DNA of 64,000 nucleotides, taken from positions 62,001-126,000 of the forward strand of contig JBMDXQ010000027.1 of NCBI GenBank assembly GCA_048594975.1. Reading direction: 5' to 3'. The DNA comes from JBMDXB01 sp048594975 (GTDB lineage Bacteria > Acidobacteriota > Vicinamibacteria > Vicinamibacterales > 2-12-FULL-66-21). The notes under the pieces were generated by a model, which ran no database searches, was not told the DNA's origin, and saw nothing but the letters and a program-made list of their open reading frames with translations. Of this stretch, positions 9,456 to 17,868 are shown one piece after another (position 1 is the first letter of the stretch; the number at the start of each line of letters is the position of its first letter). The translations under genes and the position numbers were made by a program.

Positions 9456-9928
9456 AGCGCCTCTCCCTTCATCTGGACCGACGCCGCTTCAATCGCCTGC
9501 ACGATGCGCAGGTGTGCCGCACAGCGGCACAGATGCGGCTCCATGGCGGTGACGATCTGTGCGCGTGTCGGCCGCGGGTTCTTGAGCAGGAACGCGTACG
9601 CGCCGAGGATCATCCCCGGCGTGCAGTAGCCGCACTGGAACGCGGCGTGGCGCACGAAGGCCTGCTGAATCGGGTGTGGCCGGCCGTTGGCCGCCAGACC
9701 TTCGATGGTCAGAACCTTCCGGCCCTCGATGTCGGCGACCGTCGTCGTGCAGGCGCGCACCGCCTCGTTGTCGACGAGGACCGTGCAGGAGCCGCAGTGC
9801 CCCTCGCCGCAGCCGTACTTCGTGCCGGTGAGGCCCAGGTCGTCGCGGAGCACCCACAGAAACGGGCGCTCGGCGTTTACCGCCAGGCGCGCCGGTTTGC
9901 CGTTGAGCGTGAATGACACGAGTCGCAT
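9452..9928 (-). CDS. 2Fe-2S small subunit of molybdenum hydroxylase, IorA/CoxS-like
   Basis: 158 residues. The N-terminal plant-type cluster motif (GCGEGHCGSC...C) is near residues 39-60 and the second cluster (CGYCTPGM ... CRCAAH) lies in the helical half, so both 2Fe-2S sites are intact. The start chosen is ATG 9928, preceded by GGAG at suitable spacing; the frame is open 14 codons further upstream, but that extension is poor in family-like residues. It passes electrons from the Mo subunit encoded immediately downstream (ATGA overlap). Confidence 0.9.
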   Translation of the reverse strand: MRLVSFTLNGKPARLAVNAERPFLWVLRDDLGLTGTKYGCGEGHCGSCTVLVDNEAVRACTTTVADIEGRKVLTIEGLAANGRPHPIQQAFVRHAAFQCGYCTPGMILGAYAFLLKNPRPTRAQIVTAMEPHLCRCAAHLRIVQAIEAASVQMKGEAL

Positions 9929-10137
9929 GAGTGCGTTCTCCACGGAGGGCCTCGACGAGCGTGCCGGCATGGTCGGTCGGGCAGCACGACACGACGGCCG
10001 AGAGGCCTCGGGTTGCTGTCAGTAGGGGGATGGAGCAGTGTCGGTCCGCGCGGGGAAGCTTGTCAATCGTGGCGCTGGCGGCCTTGCCCATGTCCAGCGC
10101 TGTCCGACGTCCTGCGCTTTCTTTGGCTTTCGGGGGG

Positions 10138-10195
10138 CTTCCGCCTTCAGGCGGAAGAGACACGCCGTGAGCTGAACTTCCGGCTGAAGCCGGAA
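10138..10195. repeat. pair of CTTCCGCC / TTCCGGCT palindromes between genes
   Basis: CTTCCGCCT-TC-AGGCGGAAG at 10138-10157 and TTCCGGCT-GA-AGCCGGAA at 10178-10195, both perfect inverted repeats with a two-base centre. They lie in the 286-base gap between the 2Fe-2S subunit and the methyltransferase. A degraded relative is at 11110-11126. Translated, they give FRLK/QPEA-like peptides. They are best read as REP-like extragenic palindromes. Confidence 0.65.
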
Positions 10196-10214
10196 GCCAC
10201 AACAAGTCCCGCGT

Positions 10215-11039
10215 TCAGCGTCGTCCAAGCGCGTACAGCATCTCGGCGCGGCTGAACGCGCCGGGGTCGGCTGCCTCCTCGCGCGAGAGGGCGCCGAGGT
10301 ACGCGCGCTTCAGGGCCGCCTGCTGTTCAGCGGCCAGGCGACGGACCTCTGCGTGCGCGAGGGCGCGGTAGTTGGACTCCCACGCGAGTGCCAGGTCCTG
10401 GGGGGAGAAGTCGATCGGCTCGCTCACGACGTCCACGACCTCGAAGCCGGCGCGCTCCAGCGCGGTCCGGCATGCCGTCACCGAGCCGAGCGGCTCGCAC
10501 GGGTCGCGCAGCGAAACGCCGAATGCCGACGCGCAGTCCCGAAAGAGCTGCGCGGCGGGCGGCGATCCCGCGCGCATCGTGGAGAACGCCACGAACCCGC
10601 CCGGCTTCAACAGGCGGTGCCACTCGCGAAGCGCTTCGTCGGCCGGCATGTAAAAGAGCGCGGACGAGCACGTGACGACGTCGAACGTCCCGTCGGCGTA
10701 CTGCGGCAGGCGCACCGCGTCGCCCTGGAAGAATGCGACGTTCTGCAGGCCGGCCGCCTCCACCGCCGCGCCGGCAGCGAGGAGCATCTCCCGCGAGATG
10801 TCGACGCCGAGCACGCGGCCTTCGGCGCCGACAACGCGGGCGGCGGCCAGCGCAGCGTAGCCGGTTCCCGTCGCCGCATCGAGGACGTGACTTCCGGGCT
10901 GGATCCCGCACAGCTCGACGACCCGCTCGGCGCAGCGGCGGTGCCAGCCGTCGCGGGCATAGGTGGCGGCGCGCGCGTCGAACGTCGCGGCAATCTCCCG
11001 CAGGTCGTCGGCGTGTGCGTGTTCGGCCGGGAGTCCCAT
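10215..11039 (-). CDS. class I SAM-dependent methyltransferase
   Basis: 274 residues. Motif I (VLDAATGTGYAALAAA) is near residue 55, followed by GVDIS after strand 2 and the post-motif SALFYMPADEALREWHRLLKPGGFVAFST, the UbiE/Methyltransf_11 pattern. The C-terminal 90 residues are a family-specific helical cap. The substrate is not evident. ATG 11039 has no Shine-Dalgarno, but TAACCT ends six bases upstream, which suggests a leaderless transcript. The gene appears to be monocistronic. Confidence 0.85.
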   Translation of the reverse strand: MGLPAEHAHADDLREIAATFDARAATYARDGWHRRCAERVVELCGIQPGSHVLDAATGTGYAALAAARVVGAEGRVLGVDISREMLLAAGAAVEAAGLQNVAFFQGDAVRLPQYADGTFDVVTCSSALFYMPADEALREWHRLLKPGGFVAFSTMRAGSPPAAQLFRDCASAFGVSLRDPCEPLGSVTACRTALERAGFEVVDVVSEPIDFSPQDLALAWESNYRALAHAEVRRLAAEQQAALKRAYLGALSREEAADPGAFSRAEMLYALGRR

Positions 11040-11045
11040 AGCGCG

Positions 11046-11051
11046 AGGTTA
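11046..11051 (-). promoter_or_regulatory. candidate leaderless -10 (TAACCT) for methyltransferase
   Basis: TAACCT on the minus strand ends six bases before ATG 11039, so transcription would begin at or next to the start codon. It matches the TANNNT-N6 pattern seen at several other starts in this window, but is the weakest member. Confidence 0.35.
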
Positions 11052-11109
11052 TCGTCGGCTGCGGAGGTTTTCAGCGGCTGACCCCTGCGGCCCGACGAGC
11101 GAACGATCG

Positions 11110-11126
11110 TCCGGCCTGAAGCCGGA
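11110..11126. repeat. degenerate TCCGGC-CTGAA-GCCGGA palindrome
   Basis: Six-base arms at 11110-11115 and 11121-11126. Same family as the palindromes at 10138-10195, in the 100-base gap between the DUF885 gene and the methyltransferase gene. Confidence 0.5.
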
Positions 11127-11138
11127 AACGACCCGTGC

Positions 11139-12938
11139 TCATTCCACCGCCGTGGCGCGCCGCAGAGCCGTCCACGCCTTCACGCGGCGCTCGAGCACGT
11201 CGAGCGGCACGGCACCCTCGCCCAGAATCGTATCGTGGAACTGGCGGATGTCGAACCGGCCACCGAGCTCGCGCAGGCTCGACGCGCGTAGCTCCTGAAT
11301 CTTCATCTGCCCGATCTTGTAGCCGATCGCCTGCCCCGGCCACACGATGTAGCGGTCGACTTCGACGACGATGTCCTGCGGGGTCTTCGCCGCGTGCTCG
11401 GTGAAGAACCGGATCGCCTGGTCGCGCGTCCACCCCATGGCGTGCAGGCCGGTATCGACGACGAGCCGGACGGCACGCCACATTTCGTACGTCAGCTGTC
11501 CGAACTTCGAGTACGGATCGGTGTAGAACCCCATCTCGTCGCCAAGCGATTCCGCGTAGAGCGCCCAGCCCTCGACGAACGCGGTGTAGCTGGCGTTCCT
11601 GCGGAACTCGGGAAGGCCCTGCATCTCCTGCGCGAGCGAGATCTGGAGGTGGTGCCCTGGCACCGCCTCGTGCAGCGTCAGCGCTTCCATCTCCCACTTC
11701 GGCCGCGCCTCGAGCTTGTAGGTGTTCGCGAACATGTGGCCGGGACGGCCCACCACGAACGACCCAGGATCGTAGTAGGCCGTCGTCTGCGACGGCGCGA
11801 TCGCGACGGGCACCGGCTTCACGCCGTAGGGTGTCTGCGGCAGCCGGCCGAACAGCGGCGCCAGCTCCGGGTCGGCGCGCTTGCAGATGTCCCGGTAACC
11901 CGTGAGCAGCGCCGACGCGTCCGTGTAGTAGAAACGCGGGTCGCTGCGCAGGAACTTCACGAACTCGGCGTAGCCGCCCTCGAACCCGGTCGCCGCGATC
12001 ACGGCGTCCATCTCACCGCGGATCCGCTCGACCTCGGCGACGCCGAGGTCGTGGATCTCCCGGGGCGACAACCCCGTCGTCGTGTGCCAGCGCACGTTGT
12101 ACTCGTACATCTCGCGGCCCTTGGGCAGCGCCGCCACGCTCGTCGTGTCGCGGCAGGCCGGCACGTAGCGGCCGACCAGGAAGTCGCGCAGCCGCATGAA
12201 CGCCGGGCGAGCGGCCTGTTGGTAGGCCTGCACGGCGCGCTCCCTGAGGAGGCGGCGATCCGACTCCGGAATGCTGTCCGGCCACTTCGTGAACGCCGAC
12301 AGCAACGGGCTCGACCTCGCGTCGGCGCGGATCTGCGCCTCGACCTGCGCGGCCACGTCGCGCATGGCGATTCCCGGGGGCGTCATGCCGGCGGCGAGGC
12401 CACGCTCCATCAGCGCGATTGTCTGGTCGACGAGCGCCCCCACGCCCTGCAGCCTGGCGACGATGTTCTCGTAGTCCTCCCGCGTCGCCGTCGGCATGGC
12501 CGCGAGCAGCCGCGGCACCTCCTGCTGGATGCCCGCCATCTGCGTGATCGGCATCAGCACGTTGCCCGGGACGACGCCACGCACCGGCATGGCCTCGTTG
12601 TGGAACTCCAGGCCCTTCGCCGCCGTTTCGAGCAGTTCGCGGTAGAGGTCGTAATCGACCTGCGCCTCCTCCGGCAGTCGGGCGCGATCGATCGCCGAGA
12701 ACCGCTCCAGGCTGTTCCGCAGGTACTCGTTGCGCGCGTCAATCGCCGAGAGCGAGTAGTCGGTCCAGCGTGCGTTCTGCCCGGGATAGCCGAAGATCGT
12801 CGCAGCTTCCGGGTACTGCGTCATCCAGTACTTCCAGTCCTCGGTGAACTGGGCGCGCATGAGATCGATGGGCATGGGTGTCGAGGCGCACGCGGCGCCG
12901 ATGAGGAAGATCGTGAACAGGCCGAAACGAACCGTCAT
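11139..12938 (-). CDS. DUF885 family secreted protein (putative metallopeptidase)
   Basis: About 599 residues from ATG 12938. The N-terminus (MTVRFGLFTIFLIGAACAST) is a signal peptide, possibly a lipoprotein signal with Cys near residue 17. The family hallmark LHEAVPGHHLQ near residue 440 resembles a zinc HExxxHH-type site, and ENIVARLQGVG and the TGYRDICKRADPELAPLFGRLPQTPYGVKP region are also conserved in DUF885 proteins. Length is normal. The frame is open six codons further to a GTG, but TATCAT sits in that stretch and supports ATG 12938. The function is generally assigned only as a probable peptidase. Confidence 0.85.
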   Translation of the reverse strand: MTVRFGLFTIFLIGAACASTPMPIDLMRAQFTEDWKYWMTQYPEAATIFGYPGQNARWTDYSLSAIDARNEYLRNSLERFSAIDRARLPEEAQVDYDLYRELLETAAKGLEFHNEAMPVRGVVPGNVLMPITQMAGIQQEVPRLLAAMPTATREDYENIVARLQGVGALVDQTIALMERGLAAGMTPPGIAMRDVAAQVEAQIRADARSSPLLSAFTKWPDSIPESDRRLLRERAVQAYQQAARPAFMRLRDFLVGRYVPACRDTTSVAALPKGREMYEYNVRWHTTTGLSPREIHDLGVAEVERIRGEMDAVIAATGFEGGYAEFVKFLRSDPRFYYTDASALLTGYRDICKRADPELAPLFGRLPQTPYGVKPVPVAIAPSQTTAYYDPGSFVVGRPGHMFANTYKLEARPKWEMEALTLHEAVPGHHLQISLAQEMQGLPEFRRNASYTAFVEGWALYAESLGDEMGFYTDPYSKFGQLTYEMWRAVRLVVDTGLHAMGWTRDQAIRFFTEHAAKTPQDIVVEVDRYIVWPGQAIGYKIGQMKIQELRASSLRELGGRFDIRQFHDTILGEGAVPLDVLERRVKAWTALRRATAVE

Positions 12939-12946
12939 CGGCGCGG

Positions 12947-12952
12947 ATGATA
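12947..12952 (-). promoter_or_regulatory. candidate leaderless -10 (TATCAT) for DUF885 gene
   Basis: TATCAT on the minus strand ends eight bases before ATG 12938, and no Shine-Dalgarno is present between them. Confidence 0.45.
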
Positions 12953-13022
12953 GCACCCGCGCCCGGTGGTAAGATGCGCCACCCGGGCAGCTTCCGATGA
13001 GAGGGATGCGGTCTTGCGGCTG

Positions 13023-13511
13023 ATGCGGTGCGGCAGTGTCGTCGCCTGCCTCCTGGTTACGTCGGCGCCGATGCCGCGGCTCGCCGCGCAGCCGCGCAGC
13101 CAGCTCCCGCTGCTGGAGGCGGTCATCCGCTACGAGATTGCGGCCGCGCGGAAAGAGTCCCGGGCCAGCGATGGCGCCCCACTCACGTTGTGCGTACGCG
13201 TGCGAGCGAGCGAGTCAGCTGAACCGGTCGATCCCGATCCCGCACTGCTCGCGGCGTTCAAGGGAGCGCGGGTTGCGGTCAAGCCCGGGTCCGCGTGCGT
13301 CGTGCAGAACTGGGTGGTCTCCGATCGCGACGCAGGTACCGCCGCCACGATCCTCGACATCGGTCCGGTCGCGCGGCGAGGCGGTGCGCAAGCGGAGGTG
13401 CTCGGGGCGCCCTACGCCGGCGGCCGGGTCGCGCGCGAGTACTTGTACCGGCTGCAGCTGAAGGGAGGCAGGTGGGTCGTGCACGACGTGGAGCTGAAGA
13501 TCGTCACGTAA
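13023..13511 (+). CDS. small secreted protein of unknown function
   Basis: 162 residues from ATG 13023, chosen because it starts a good signal peptide (MRCGSVVACLLVTSAPMPRLAAQ). The mature part has two cysteines (one in LTLCVRV, one in GSACVVQN) and a regular beta-rich pattern ending YLYRLQLKGGRWVVHDVELKIVT, which resembles small lipocalin- or NTF2-like secreted proteins. No family is recognised. It is divergent from DUF885 and 10 bases ahead of the GNAT remnant. Confidence 0.7.
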   Translation: MRCGSVVACLLVTSAPMPRLAAQPRSQLPLLEAVIRYEIAAARKESRASDGAPLTLCVRVRASESAEPVDPDPALLAAFKGARVAVKPGSACVVQNWVVSDRDAGTAATILDIGPVARRGGAQAEVLGAPYAGGRVAREYLYRLQLKGGRWVVHDVELKIVT

Positions 13512-13521
13512 GGCCGCAGGA

Positions 13522-13791
13522 ATGCCGGTGAAGGCGCCAACCCGAATCGATACCTCCAGGCTCACGCTGGTGCAGCCGTCGACGAGCGATGCCGAGGCGA
13601 TCTTCGAACGCTACGCCGCGGATCTTGAGGTCACGCGGTTTCTCGGCTGGCCGCGCCATCGATCGCTCGAGGACACGTGCGCCTTTCTGGCGTTCAGCGA
13701 CGCCGACTGGGAACGCTGGCCTGCCGGACCGTACCTCATTCGGGCGCGGGAGGACGGCCGGCTGCTCGGGAGTACGGGCCTGGCGTTCGAG
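13522..13791 (+). pseudogene. GNAT acetyltransferase, N-terminal half only
   Basis: Residues 1-90 read as a RimJ/RimL-type GNAT start: RLTLVQPSTSDAEAIFERYAAD, then TRFLGWPRHRSLEDTCAFL, then REDGRLLGSTGLAFE. After codon 90 the frame continues only as Arg/Pro-rich nonsense because the sequence becomes the antisense of the sigma-factor gene. The acetyl-CoA-binding motif A and everything after it are absent. The break coincides with the natural end (NPDKLA) of the opposing ECF41 protein, so a rearrangement has joined the two 3' regions. A stable acetyltransferase is not expected. Confidence 0.75.
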
Positions 13792-14650
13792 AGGCGAGCT
13801 TGTCCGGATTCACCACCACGTAGACCGCCGCGATGCGATCGTCGGCGGCGTCGATCGACAGCACCGCTACCAGACGATCGCCGTCCACCACGCGCAGGCC
13901 TGGCTCGCCGTTGATCGCGGCCAGCTCGAGCCGCCAGCCGTCGCGCCAGTTTCTGGTGCGCAGGCCGAGCACGAGCCGCACGATCTGCGCGGCGCCGACG
14001 ATCGGCCGCGGCGCCGCCGCGGTCTTTCCGCCGCCGTCTGCGGTCCAGGTCGCGTCGGCGGCGAACAGCTCGAGCAGCGCCTTCTCGTCGCGCGCTTCCA
14101 CCGCGGCCGAGAACTTCCGGAGCAGGCCGGCCCTGGCCGCCTCCGTCACGTCGAATCGTCTGCGCTCGCCGCGCACGCGCTCGCGCGCGCGGTGGACCAC
14201 CTGCCGGCACGCCGCCTCGCTCCGGCCGAGCACGCTCGCGATCTCCGGGTAGCCGACGTCGAACACCTCGTGCAGGAGGAACGCGGCGCGCTCCTCGGGC
14301 GCAAGCCGCTCGAGAAGCGTCAGGAAGGCAATCGACAGATCGGATGCCGACTCGAGGGCGCGGTCTGACGGCGGGCCGTCGGCCACGAATGGCTCGGGCA
14401 GCCACGGCCCGACGTACGCCTCGCGCTCGATCTTGAGCCGGCGCAGCCGATCGATGGCGAGTCGCGTCGCGGCCGTTACCAGCCACGCCTCCGGATTCCG
14501 GATTGTCGATTGGTCGGCCTCGTGCCACCGCACGTAGGTTTCCTGGACCACGTCCTCCGCGTCCGCCCGTGAGCCGAGCATGCGGTAGGCGACGCCGAAC
14601 AACCGGCCACGCAAGGCCTCGAACTCAGCGGCAGGAGCACGCGGATTCAA
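13736..14650 (-). CDS. ECF41-family (SigJ-like) RNA polymerase sigma factor with SnoaL-like extension
   Basis: 304 residues. Sigma2 (about 10-75: LFGVAYRMLGSRADAEDVVQETYVRW) and sigma4 (about 108-160: LEAPEER-like LAPEERAAFLLHEVFDVGYPEIASVLG) are followed by a C-terminal NTF2-fold extension. All three published ECF41 signatures are present: WLPEP (83-87), DGGGK (205-209) and NPDKL (281-285). The start is TTG 14650, chosen for its AGGAGG at 14662-14667; the open frame upstream is unlike the family. The last 18 residues after NPDKLA read into the antisense of the GNAT remnant and are probably acquired. The extension regulates ECF41 activity in place of an anti-sigma factor. Confidence 0.9.
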   Translation of the reverse strand: MNPRAPAAEFEALRGRLFGVAYRMLGSRADAEDVVQETYVRWHEADQSTIRNPEAWLVTAATRLAIDRLRRLKIEREAYVGPWLPEPFVADGPPSDRALESASDLSIAFLTLLERLAPEERAAFLLHEVFDVGYPEIASVLGRSEAACRQVVHRARERVRGERRRFDVTEAARAGLLRKFSAAVEARDEKALLELFAADATWTADGGGKTAAAPRPIVGAAQIVRLVLGLRTRNWRDGWRLELAAINGEPGLRVVDGDRLVAVLSIDAADDRIAAVYVVVNPDKLASRTPGPYSRAAGRPPAPE

Positions 14651-14676
14651 CGCGATCCCGACCTCCTGCGACTTAA

Positions 14677-14703
14677 GACGCGCCGGCGACGTCACTTGTG
14701 ACA
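14677..14703 (-). promoter_or_regulatory. ECF41-type autoregulatory promoter (TGTCACA-N16-CGTC)
   Basis: On the minus strand TGTCACA (14697-14703) is followed after 16 bases by CGTC (14677-14680). This is the published -35/-10 pair recognised by ECF41 sigma factors. It lies directly upstream of the sigma gene's own Shine-Dalgarno and TTG start, so the sigma factor very likely transcribes itself. Confidence 0.8.
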
Positions 14704-14786
14704 CGCATAATCCGGCGCCGCGAGCGCGAGCCCACGAGCCGGCGCGACGCCCGAGGCCGAGCGGCTCATGTGTTACAACACCCCTC

Positions 14787-16076
14787 ATGACGTCACCCCA
14801 GGTGCAGCCGCGCCGCCCCGAACCGCCGCGATCGTACCGCTGGGCGGTGCTGGTCGCCCTCAGCCTGGCCATGTTCGGCAACTACTACCCGTACGACGCG
14901 GTGGCGCCGGTCGCCGACCTGCTGTCATCGCAGCTGGGGTTCACAGATGAGCAGATCGGGTCGCTGTACTCCGTGTATAGCGTGGCGGCCGTGCTCGTGC
15001 TGCTGGCCGGCGGATACGTCATCGACCGCTACGGGACGAAGCGGTCGCTGTTCGTGTTCGCAGCAATCTGTCTGGTCGCCGGCATCGTCACTGCGGTGTC
15101 GCCCGACATCCGCGTCATGCTCGTCGGACGGTTCCTGCTCGGCGTCGGATCCGAGCCGCTGATCGTGGCCGTGACGACGGCGCTGGCCAAGTGGTTCAGG
15201 GGGAAGGAGCTGAGTTTCGCCTTCGGGCTGAACATGACCCTCGCGCGACTGGGATCGGTCGCGGCGGACAATTCGCCCACCTGGGCCGGCCGTCTGTATG
15301 GTGACTGGCAATCGCCGCTGGTGCTCGCGGCGATCGTCTCGGCGCTGTGCGTCGTCGGCGCGGCGGCGAACTGGATTCTCGAGAACCGTGGCGAGCGGGA
15401 GTACCACTTGGGCGAGCAGGAGGCCACCGACAAGCTCGTGCTGCGCGACCTCTACCAGTTCGACCGCGCGTACTGGTACATCGTCGGCCTCTGCGTCGTC
15501 TTCTACTCGGCGATCTTCCCGTTCCGCGCGTTCGCCATCAAGTACTTCATGGAGGCTCACGGCGCGACCCGCGAGGCCGCCGGCTTTCTCAACAGCCTGT
15601 TGCCGCTGTCGGCGATGATCGCGACGCCGCTCTTCGGGCTCGTTGTCGATCGCATCGGCCGGCGCGCGCTGCTGATGGGGTTCACGTCGCTGCTGCTGCT
15701 CCCGTCGTTCCTGCTGCTCGGCTACACCGGCATCTCCCTGTTCGTGCCGGTGGCGATGCTCGGCGTGTCCTTCTCGCTGATCCCGGCGGTGATGTGGCCC
15801 TCGGTCGCGTACATCGTGCCGCAGCGCCGGCTCGGGTCGGCCTACGCGCTGATGACGCTCTGCCAGCAGCTCGGCGTGGCAGCCGTCCCGTGGCTGATCG
15901 GGCGGGCGAACGACGCGCTCGGGGCGGGCGCGACGAACCCGGCGGGCTACAGCGGCATGATCTGGATCCTGGCGGCGCTGGCGTCAGCGGGGCTGCTGTT
16001 CGCGTTCCTGCTGTGGCGGACCGAGCGGGGCCCGCTCGCGCACGGCCTCGAGACGATCACGACGAAGTCGCACTGA
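14787..16076 (+). CDS. MFS transporter, MFSD1-like
   Basis: 429 residues with 12 predicted membrane helices. The segments GGYVIDRYGTKRS (MFS loop 2-3 signature), LLGVGSEPLIVAVTTALAKWFRGKELSFAFGLN and ARLGSVAADN match the family that includes the animal lysosomal dipeptide carrier MFSD1. ATG 14787 has no clear Shine-Dalgarno; TTACAA lies about eight bases upstream. It is divergent from the ECF41 sigma gene, but no TGTCACA site faces it. The substrate is unknown; a small peptide or organic acid is plausible. Confidence 0.85.
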   Translation: MTSPQVQPRRPEPPRSYRWAVLVALSLAMFGNYYPYDAVAPVADLLSSQLGFTDEQIGSLYSVYSVAAVLVLLAGGYVIDRYGTKRSLFVFAAICLVAGIVTAVSPDIRVMLVGRFLLGVGSEPLIVAVTTALAKWFRGKELSFAFGLNMTLARLGSVAADNSPTWAGRLYGDWQSPLVLAAIVSALCVVGAAANWILENRGEREYHLGEQEATDKLVLRDLYQFDRAYWYIVGLCVVFYSAIFPFRAFAIKYFMEAHGATREAAGFLNSLLPLSAMIATPLFGLVVDRIGRRALLMGFTSLLLLPSFLLLGYTGISLFVPVAMLGVSFSLIPAVMWPSVAYIVPQRRLGSAYALMTLCQQLGVAAVPWLIGRANDALGAGATNPAGYSGMIWILAALASAGLLFAFLLWRTERGPLAHGLETITTKSH

Positions 16077-16087
16077 AGACACGCGCG

Positions 16088-16126
16088 GCCAGCGGGCAGC
16101 GTCGCCCCCGGGGGTCCACTGCTGGC
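16088..16126. terminator. nested hairpin between convergent genes
   Basis: GCCAGC (16088-16093) pairs with GCTGGC (16121-16126), enclosing the palindrome CCCCCGGGGG (16105-16114). It sits between the convergent MFS and sigma-54 activator genes, where a bidirectional terminator is expected. It lacks a U tract. Confidence 0.45.
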
Positions 16127-16147
16127 GATGAATCAAGTGTCCCCGTG

Positions 16148-17734
16148 TCAGTGCTGCGGCACCGGTCGCGCGATCCCCAGTTTCCGCATGCGGAACTGGA
16201 GCGTCGACCGCTTCATGCCGAGACGGCTGGCGGCGCCGCGCGGACCGGCGATCACCCAGTTGCTCCGCTCGAGTGCCTCGATGATGTGCCGCCGATCGGC
16301 CTCCTCCAGCGTCTCGCCGCCTGACGGCGGCGCGCTCTTCCCGTTGCCCCCACGGCGGCCGTTCAGCGCCGCGATCGGCACCTCGAGCGTCGATCCGGTC
16401 GTGAGGATGGCGGCGCGCTCGATCAGGTTCTGCAGCTCGCGGATGTTGCCGGGCCACTCGTAGCGCGTCAGCGCCTCCATCGTCTCGGCCGGGATCGTGT
16501 CGATCGCCTTGCGCATGCGGCGCGCGAACTGCTGCGCGAAGTGGCGCACCAGCATCGGGATGTCCTCCCGCCGCTCGCGCAGCGGCGGCACCCGCACCGG
16601 GAACACGTTCAGGCGATAGAACAGGTCCTCGCGGAACTTCTGTTCGTCGACGAGCGCCGCGAGGTCACGGTTGGTGGCGGCGAGGAGCCGCGCGTCGGTG
16701 CGCAGCGTGCGCGTGCTGCCCAGCCGTTCGAACTCGCGTTCCTGCAGGACCCGCAGCAGCTTGGGCTGCAGCTCAAGCGGGATCTCGCCCACTTCGTCGA
16801 GGAACACCGTCCCGCGGGCGGCCAGCTCGAAGCGGCCGACGCGCTGCGTGATCGCGCCGGTGAACGCCCCCTTCTCGTGCCCGAACAACTCGCTCTCGAG
16901 CAGCCCGGTCGGTATCGCCGCGCAGTTCAGCTTCACGAACGCCTTGTCGCGGCGCGCGCTCAGCTGGTGGATGGCGCGGGCGACCAGCTCCTTGCCCGAC
17001 CCGGTCTCGCCGGTGATGAGGACGGTGGAATCGGTCGGCGCGACCGTCTCGATCTCGCGCAGCACGCGGCCGAGCGCGCGGCTGCGGCCGATGATCTCCT
17101 CGAAGAGGTGATCGCTGCGGATCTCGTCCTCCAGGTACAGCTTCTCCTGCGCGAGCTGCGCGTTGAGCGCTTCGATGCGTTCGTAGGAGAACGCGTTTCG
17201 GACGGCAATGGCGATCTGCCCGGCCACGCGCGTCAGCAGTGGAAACTGCTCCGCCGAGAACGCGTGGTCGGCGAAGGCCCCGAGGTTCAGCGTGCCGAGG
17301 ATGCCCTGCGGTGTCGCCAGCGGCACCACGCAGCCCGAGCGGATGCCCCGCTCGCGGATGAACGCGCTCTCGGGGAACGTCTCGAGGTCGGCAAGCGAGA
17401 AGATCCGCGGCTTGCCGGTTCGGAACACGTATCCGGCGGCCGAGCCCTCGAGCGAGTGCTCCTTGACCGGCGGGATTTCCGACCGCAGGCGGAAGTCCTC
17501 GGGCGCGTCGCAGACGTGGTGGCGCAGCATGCGCGCCTGTTCGTCGAACAGGCTCAGCGCCGCGATGTCGGCGCTGCCGCAGCGGCGGAGCGCGGGCGCG
17601 ACCGCGTGAAACAGCTCGCGAGTGTCGAGCTGGGTGACCACCGCGTTGGTGACGTCGAGGAGCAGCTGCAGCTGATCGCGCTCGCGCTGCAGGGTCGCCA
17701 CCAGATCGTCTGCCTCAACACTGGCTGCGGTCAT
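16148..17734 (-). CDS. sigma-54-dependent activator with GAF sensor domain (FhlA/NorR-like)
   Basis: 528 residues. A GAF sensor domain spans about 20-180, followed by a coiled linker (NAQLAQEKLYLEDEI). The AAA+ domain spans about 212-440 with Walker A GETGSGKE (242-249), the sigma-54 contact loop GAFTGA (289-294), Walker B VFLDEVGEI and an arginine-finger region. A Fis-type helix-turn-helix is at about 485-522. It would bind enhancer sites and open sigma-54 promoters when the GAF domain senses a small ligand. No -24/-12 promoter was found next to it, so the targets lie elsewhere or were missed. GAGGGGGG precedes ATG 17734. Confidence 0.9.
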   Translation of the reverse strand: MTAASVEADDLVATLQRERDQLQLLLDVTNAVVTQLDTRELFHAVAPALRRCGSADIAALSLFDEQARMLRHHVCDAPEDFRLRSEIPPVKEHSLEGSAAGYVFRTGKPRIFSLADLETFPESAFIRERGIRSGCVVPLATPQGILGTLNLGAFADHAFSAEQFPLLTRVAGQIAIAVRNAFSYERIEALNAQLAQEKLYLEDEIRSDHLFEEIIGRSRALGRVLREIETVAPTDSTVLITGETGSGKELVARAIHQLSARRDKAFVKLNCAAIPTGLLESELFGHEKGAFTGAITQRVGRFELAARGTVFLDEVGEIPLELQPKLLRVLQEREFERLGSTRTLRTDARLLAATNRDLAALVDEQKFREDLFYRLNVFPVRVPPLRERREDIPMLVRHFAQQFARRMRKAIDTIPAETMEALTRYEWPGNIRELQNLIERAAILTTGSTLEVPIAALNGRRGGNGKSAPPSGGETLEEADRRHIIEALERSNWVIAGPRGAASRLGMKRSTLQFRMRKLGIARPVPQH

Positions 17735-17786
17735 ACGCCCCCCTCACGTTGCAGAAACTGCGACGCCGCGCAGATCCCCTGCCACC

Positions 17787-17823
17787 GGGGGCTGCCTCCT
17801 TTACCGCACAGGAGGCAGCCCCC
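17787..17823. other. 14-bp perfect stem-loop in divergent intergenic region
   Basis: Left arm 17787-17800 (GGGGGCTGCCTCCT), loop TTACCGCAC, right arm 17810-17823. It lies 53 bases upstream of the sigma-54 activator, in its presumed 5' leader if transcription starts further out. On the plus strand the right arm begins AGGAGG. No T run follows on either strand, so it is either a U-less terminator or a regulatory leader structure. Confidence 0.6.
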
Positions 17824-17868
17824 CTTCTTGCCGCTAAGACGCTCGTCGCGTGCCGGCGGGTGCCCGTC

